Assembly (NCBI GenBank): GCA_054601695.1 | Contig: BAAHQB010000008.1 | Coordinates: 1,488,001 to 1,552,000 of the forward strand | DNA from: Amorphochlora amoebiformis | Taxonomy: Eukaryota > Cercozoa > Chlorarachniophyceae | Length of the DNA: 64,000 nucleotides | Direction: 5' to 3' | Part shown: positions 61,585 through 64,000 of the stretch, one piece after another | Layout of the letters: the number at the start of each line of letters is the position of its first letter | How positions within the stretch are numbered: the stretch's first letter is position 1 | Translations under genes and position numbers: made by a program | Notes under the pieces: model-generated | Databases searched by the model: none | Seen by the model: only the letters and a program-made list of their open reading frames with translations | Told to the model about the DNA's origin: nothing

Positions 61585-62147
61585 TATATACATATATATA
61601 TATACATATATATATACACATATATATGTACATATATACATATATATATATATATATATCTAGGTATGTATGCGCACGTGTACGTGCCCACATGTATCAT
61701 ATAAGTCTAGTAAGTATATATATATATATATTTATTTAACTTCATACAATTAGTCGCATGGCAAGCCCACACGCTACTTAGCTGCTGAATGTGGGAGCTA
61801 GTGGAATTGCAGACTACATGAGCGTGACTCTTAGCTCATCTTGACGTACTCATCCGATGAATTCAAGCTAGTAGAACGGAACTAGAACTGGTAGAAAGAC
61901 ATCCAGTAATATGATGATATATTTTAGATATTGATACAGCCGACTAGTGTTTGTGAATCATTCTGGTAGACATTTGGAGTATGATTATAAATGATCAGCT
62001 ACAACTTTCCAGCTGTATTGCGATCGAGCCCACTTCTAGATTCGTACCGTCCATATGAGAGACGCACAGGCTTGTCCAGCATCAGTCTAGTTACTGCAGA
62101 TAGTCGCACGATTATGTATCGTCCTCATGTCTCAGTGTGTCCAGCAT
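60763..62147. other. Intergenic or intronic stretch without a supported exon
   Basis: 60770-61270 and 61740-62147 are non-repetitive and AT-rich, with (TA)n between them. No open frame longer than chance is supported. The upstream start of the membrane-protein gene may lie here. Confidence 0.4.
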
Positions 62148-62533
62148 CTACTTCGCCTCATCCGAGCCTTCTTCGTCTTTTGAGTCCACAGACTTCTCAG
62201 CGCTCTCCTCTCCGGTATCTTTCTTCTTGTCTAGTTGTTTATGTACACAAACATAGTTAAACTTATGCATATATATATATATATATGTGATTGTATATAT
62301 ATATATATATATATAGTATACACATATATATATATATATATATAATATATGTATATATATAATATATGTATATATACACACACACATATATATATATATA
62401 TGTGTATATGTACGTATTACAGTATGTAATAAGTACAATTATATACTTATATATATATATATATATATTCATATATGTATATAACATATATATATATATA
62501 CAGATATGCTTATACACAGATGTACATATATTA

Positions 62534-62574
<41 letters not shown>

Positions 62575-63126
62575 TTGTGTGTATGCATGAAATTTATACA
62601 AATGTAAACACACAAAAAAAAACACATATAACATATACATACGTAAAAAATTATACATGTATATGTGTATACATATTACATATATATACATACATATATA
62701 TATTATTTTACTTCTATCTTTAATGTACATATATATATATATACACATATATATATTATATATATTATATATATACATAATATATGTAGAATATATATAC
62801 ATATATATATTATATATCTATATAATTATATATATGTATAATATATGCACATAATCATATATATATGCACATATATATGTTACACATATACATATGCACT
62901 TGTATACGTAATATATTTTTGCATATGGTATATATATATATATATATATAAATTATGCATATTATATTTATATGTTTCTACAAACACATATACAAATACA
63001 CATGTATTTGTATACATGCTTCTTATATACACATGCACATGTTAATACATACATTAAGATATATGTTTTCATATTTGTACATACACATCTATATTATATT
63101 ATAATTTAAAGTCTATGAGCATTTAT

Positions 63127-63167
<41 letters not shown>

Positions 63168-63183
63168 ATATATGTACATACAT

Positions 63184-63226
<43 letters not shown>

Positions 63227-63556
63227 TGTATATATATATATGTATATTATATTATATATATATATATGCATATATATATATATATATGCATTATTTTATA
63301 TACCTATACATGTTACATGCATGTAAATGTAATACATAAGTATATATTCTATGTTTATATATATATATATATATATATACCGATATATATTTCTATACAT
63401 ATATATGTACATATATATATATATATATATACATATATATGTATATATATAATATATATAAATTACATATATATATACATATATATATTATATATTAATA
63501 TATTATTTTTATATATATATTTATATATATATATATATATATATATAATTATTCAG

Positions 63557-63590
<34 letters not shown>

Positions 63591-63935
63591 GTGTGTATGT
63601 GTGTATAATAAATGTATGTTCTCATAAGGAAAGTAGACTAACAGAGAAACAAGCAGAGGCACAGGTAAACATATGAGGAGGGGTTGGGGAGAACGAGAAA
63701 GGTGTGAAAGAGAGAGAGAGAGAGAGAGAGACATACAGATAGAAAACCAGAGAGAGAGACAAGCGAGAGCAGAAAAGTGCAAAACCAAAGGATGGACAAA
63801 GAGGTGAACGGGAGGAAGAGACATTGAGAAGGCAATGAGAAAACAGAGAGAGTTCTGGGAACCTTCCTCCTTTTTCTTGAACTTGATCTTCGAGAGGGCA
63901 TCCGATAGCTTAGCCATATCCTTGCTGACTGTCGA
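62148..63935 (-). CDS. C-terminal two exons of a Lys/Glu-rich protein, 5' part off window
   Basis: Exon 63935-63863 reads [19 protein letters not shown] then a lysine run. It joins in phase to 62230-62148, which reads [18 protein letters not shown] and ends EEGSDEAK plus stop TAG at 62148-62150. The upstream splice site (TATTCAG before 63935) shows that more exons lie beyond 64000. The tail is highly charged and probably disordered. No family can be named from about 50 residues. The 1.6-kb intron is (TA)n with a CT tract on the coding strand at 63660-63850. Confidence 0.6.
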
Positions 63936-64000
63936 CTGAATATGATGACACGTATTTAACATATTATGTCATAATACAAATTTACAGGTGTAACGAATAT

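Overview
This window comes from a eukaryotic nuclear genome, probably a unicellular protist or alga. Genes are split by GT-AG introns. Introns and intergenic DNA are dominated by (TA)n microsatellite, with CT/GA arrays and interstitial TTAGGG/CCCTAA tracts. Recognisable genes encode conserved eukaryotic proteins (ATR kinase, CCZ1, an OTU protease), but I cannot name a lineage from sequence alone. Most ORFs of the [16 protein letters not shown] or RVRV type are translated repeat DNA and are not listed as genes. I built the gene models by hand from splice sites, unbroken intron phase and recognisable motifs.

Layout, left to right. (1) 1-16904, minus: a UvrD/Rep/SRS2-type superfamily 1 DNA helicase broken into at least 29 exons of 24-117 nt. 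Only about 11% of the span is coding, and the 3' end lies off the left edge. (2) 17212-19097, minus: a five-exon gene of unknown function. (3) 19214-20831, plus: a four-exon protein with two Tudor/chromo-barrel-like segments, a zinc knuckle and a C-terminal OTU cysteine protease domain. It is divergent from gene 2. (4) 21994-26339, minus: CCZ1, the Mon1-Ccz1 subunit of the Rab7 exchange factor, with a long low-complexity insertion. (5) 26682-42979, plus: a complete 12-exon ATR checkpoint kinase of 3081 residues, divergent from CCZ1 across about 340 bp. (6) 45301-46413, minus: a two-exon Ser/Pro-rich disordered protein. (7) 47336-60762, minus: about 15 small exons of an unidentified polytopic membrane protein. 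(8) 62148-63935, minus: the last two exons of a Lys/Glu-rich protein whose 5' part lies off the right edge.

ATR and the UvrD/SRS2-type helicase both act in replication stress and recombination, but they are separate transcription units and their linkage may be coincidental. The most unusual property is the architecture. Many exons are microexons separated by (TA)n introns. CCCTAA telomere-like or CT tracts sit just upstream of several 3' splice sites. In at least eight places the edge of an exon plus its splice site exists as one or more degenerate extra copies nearby, and in one case also about 50 kb away.
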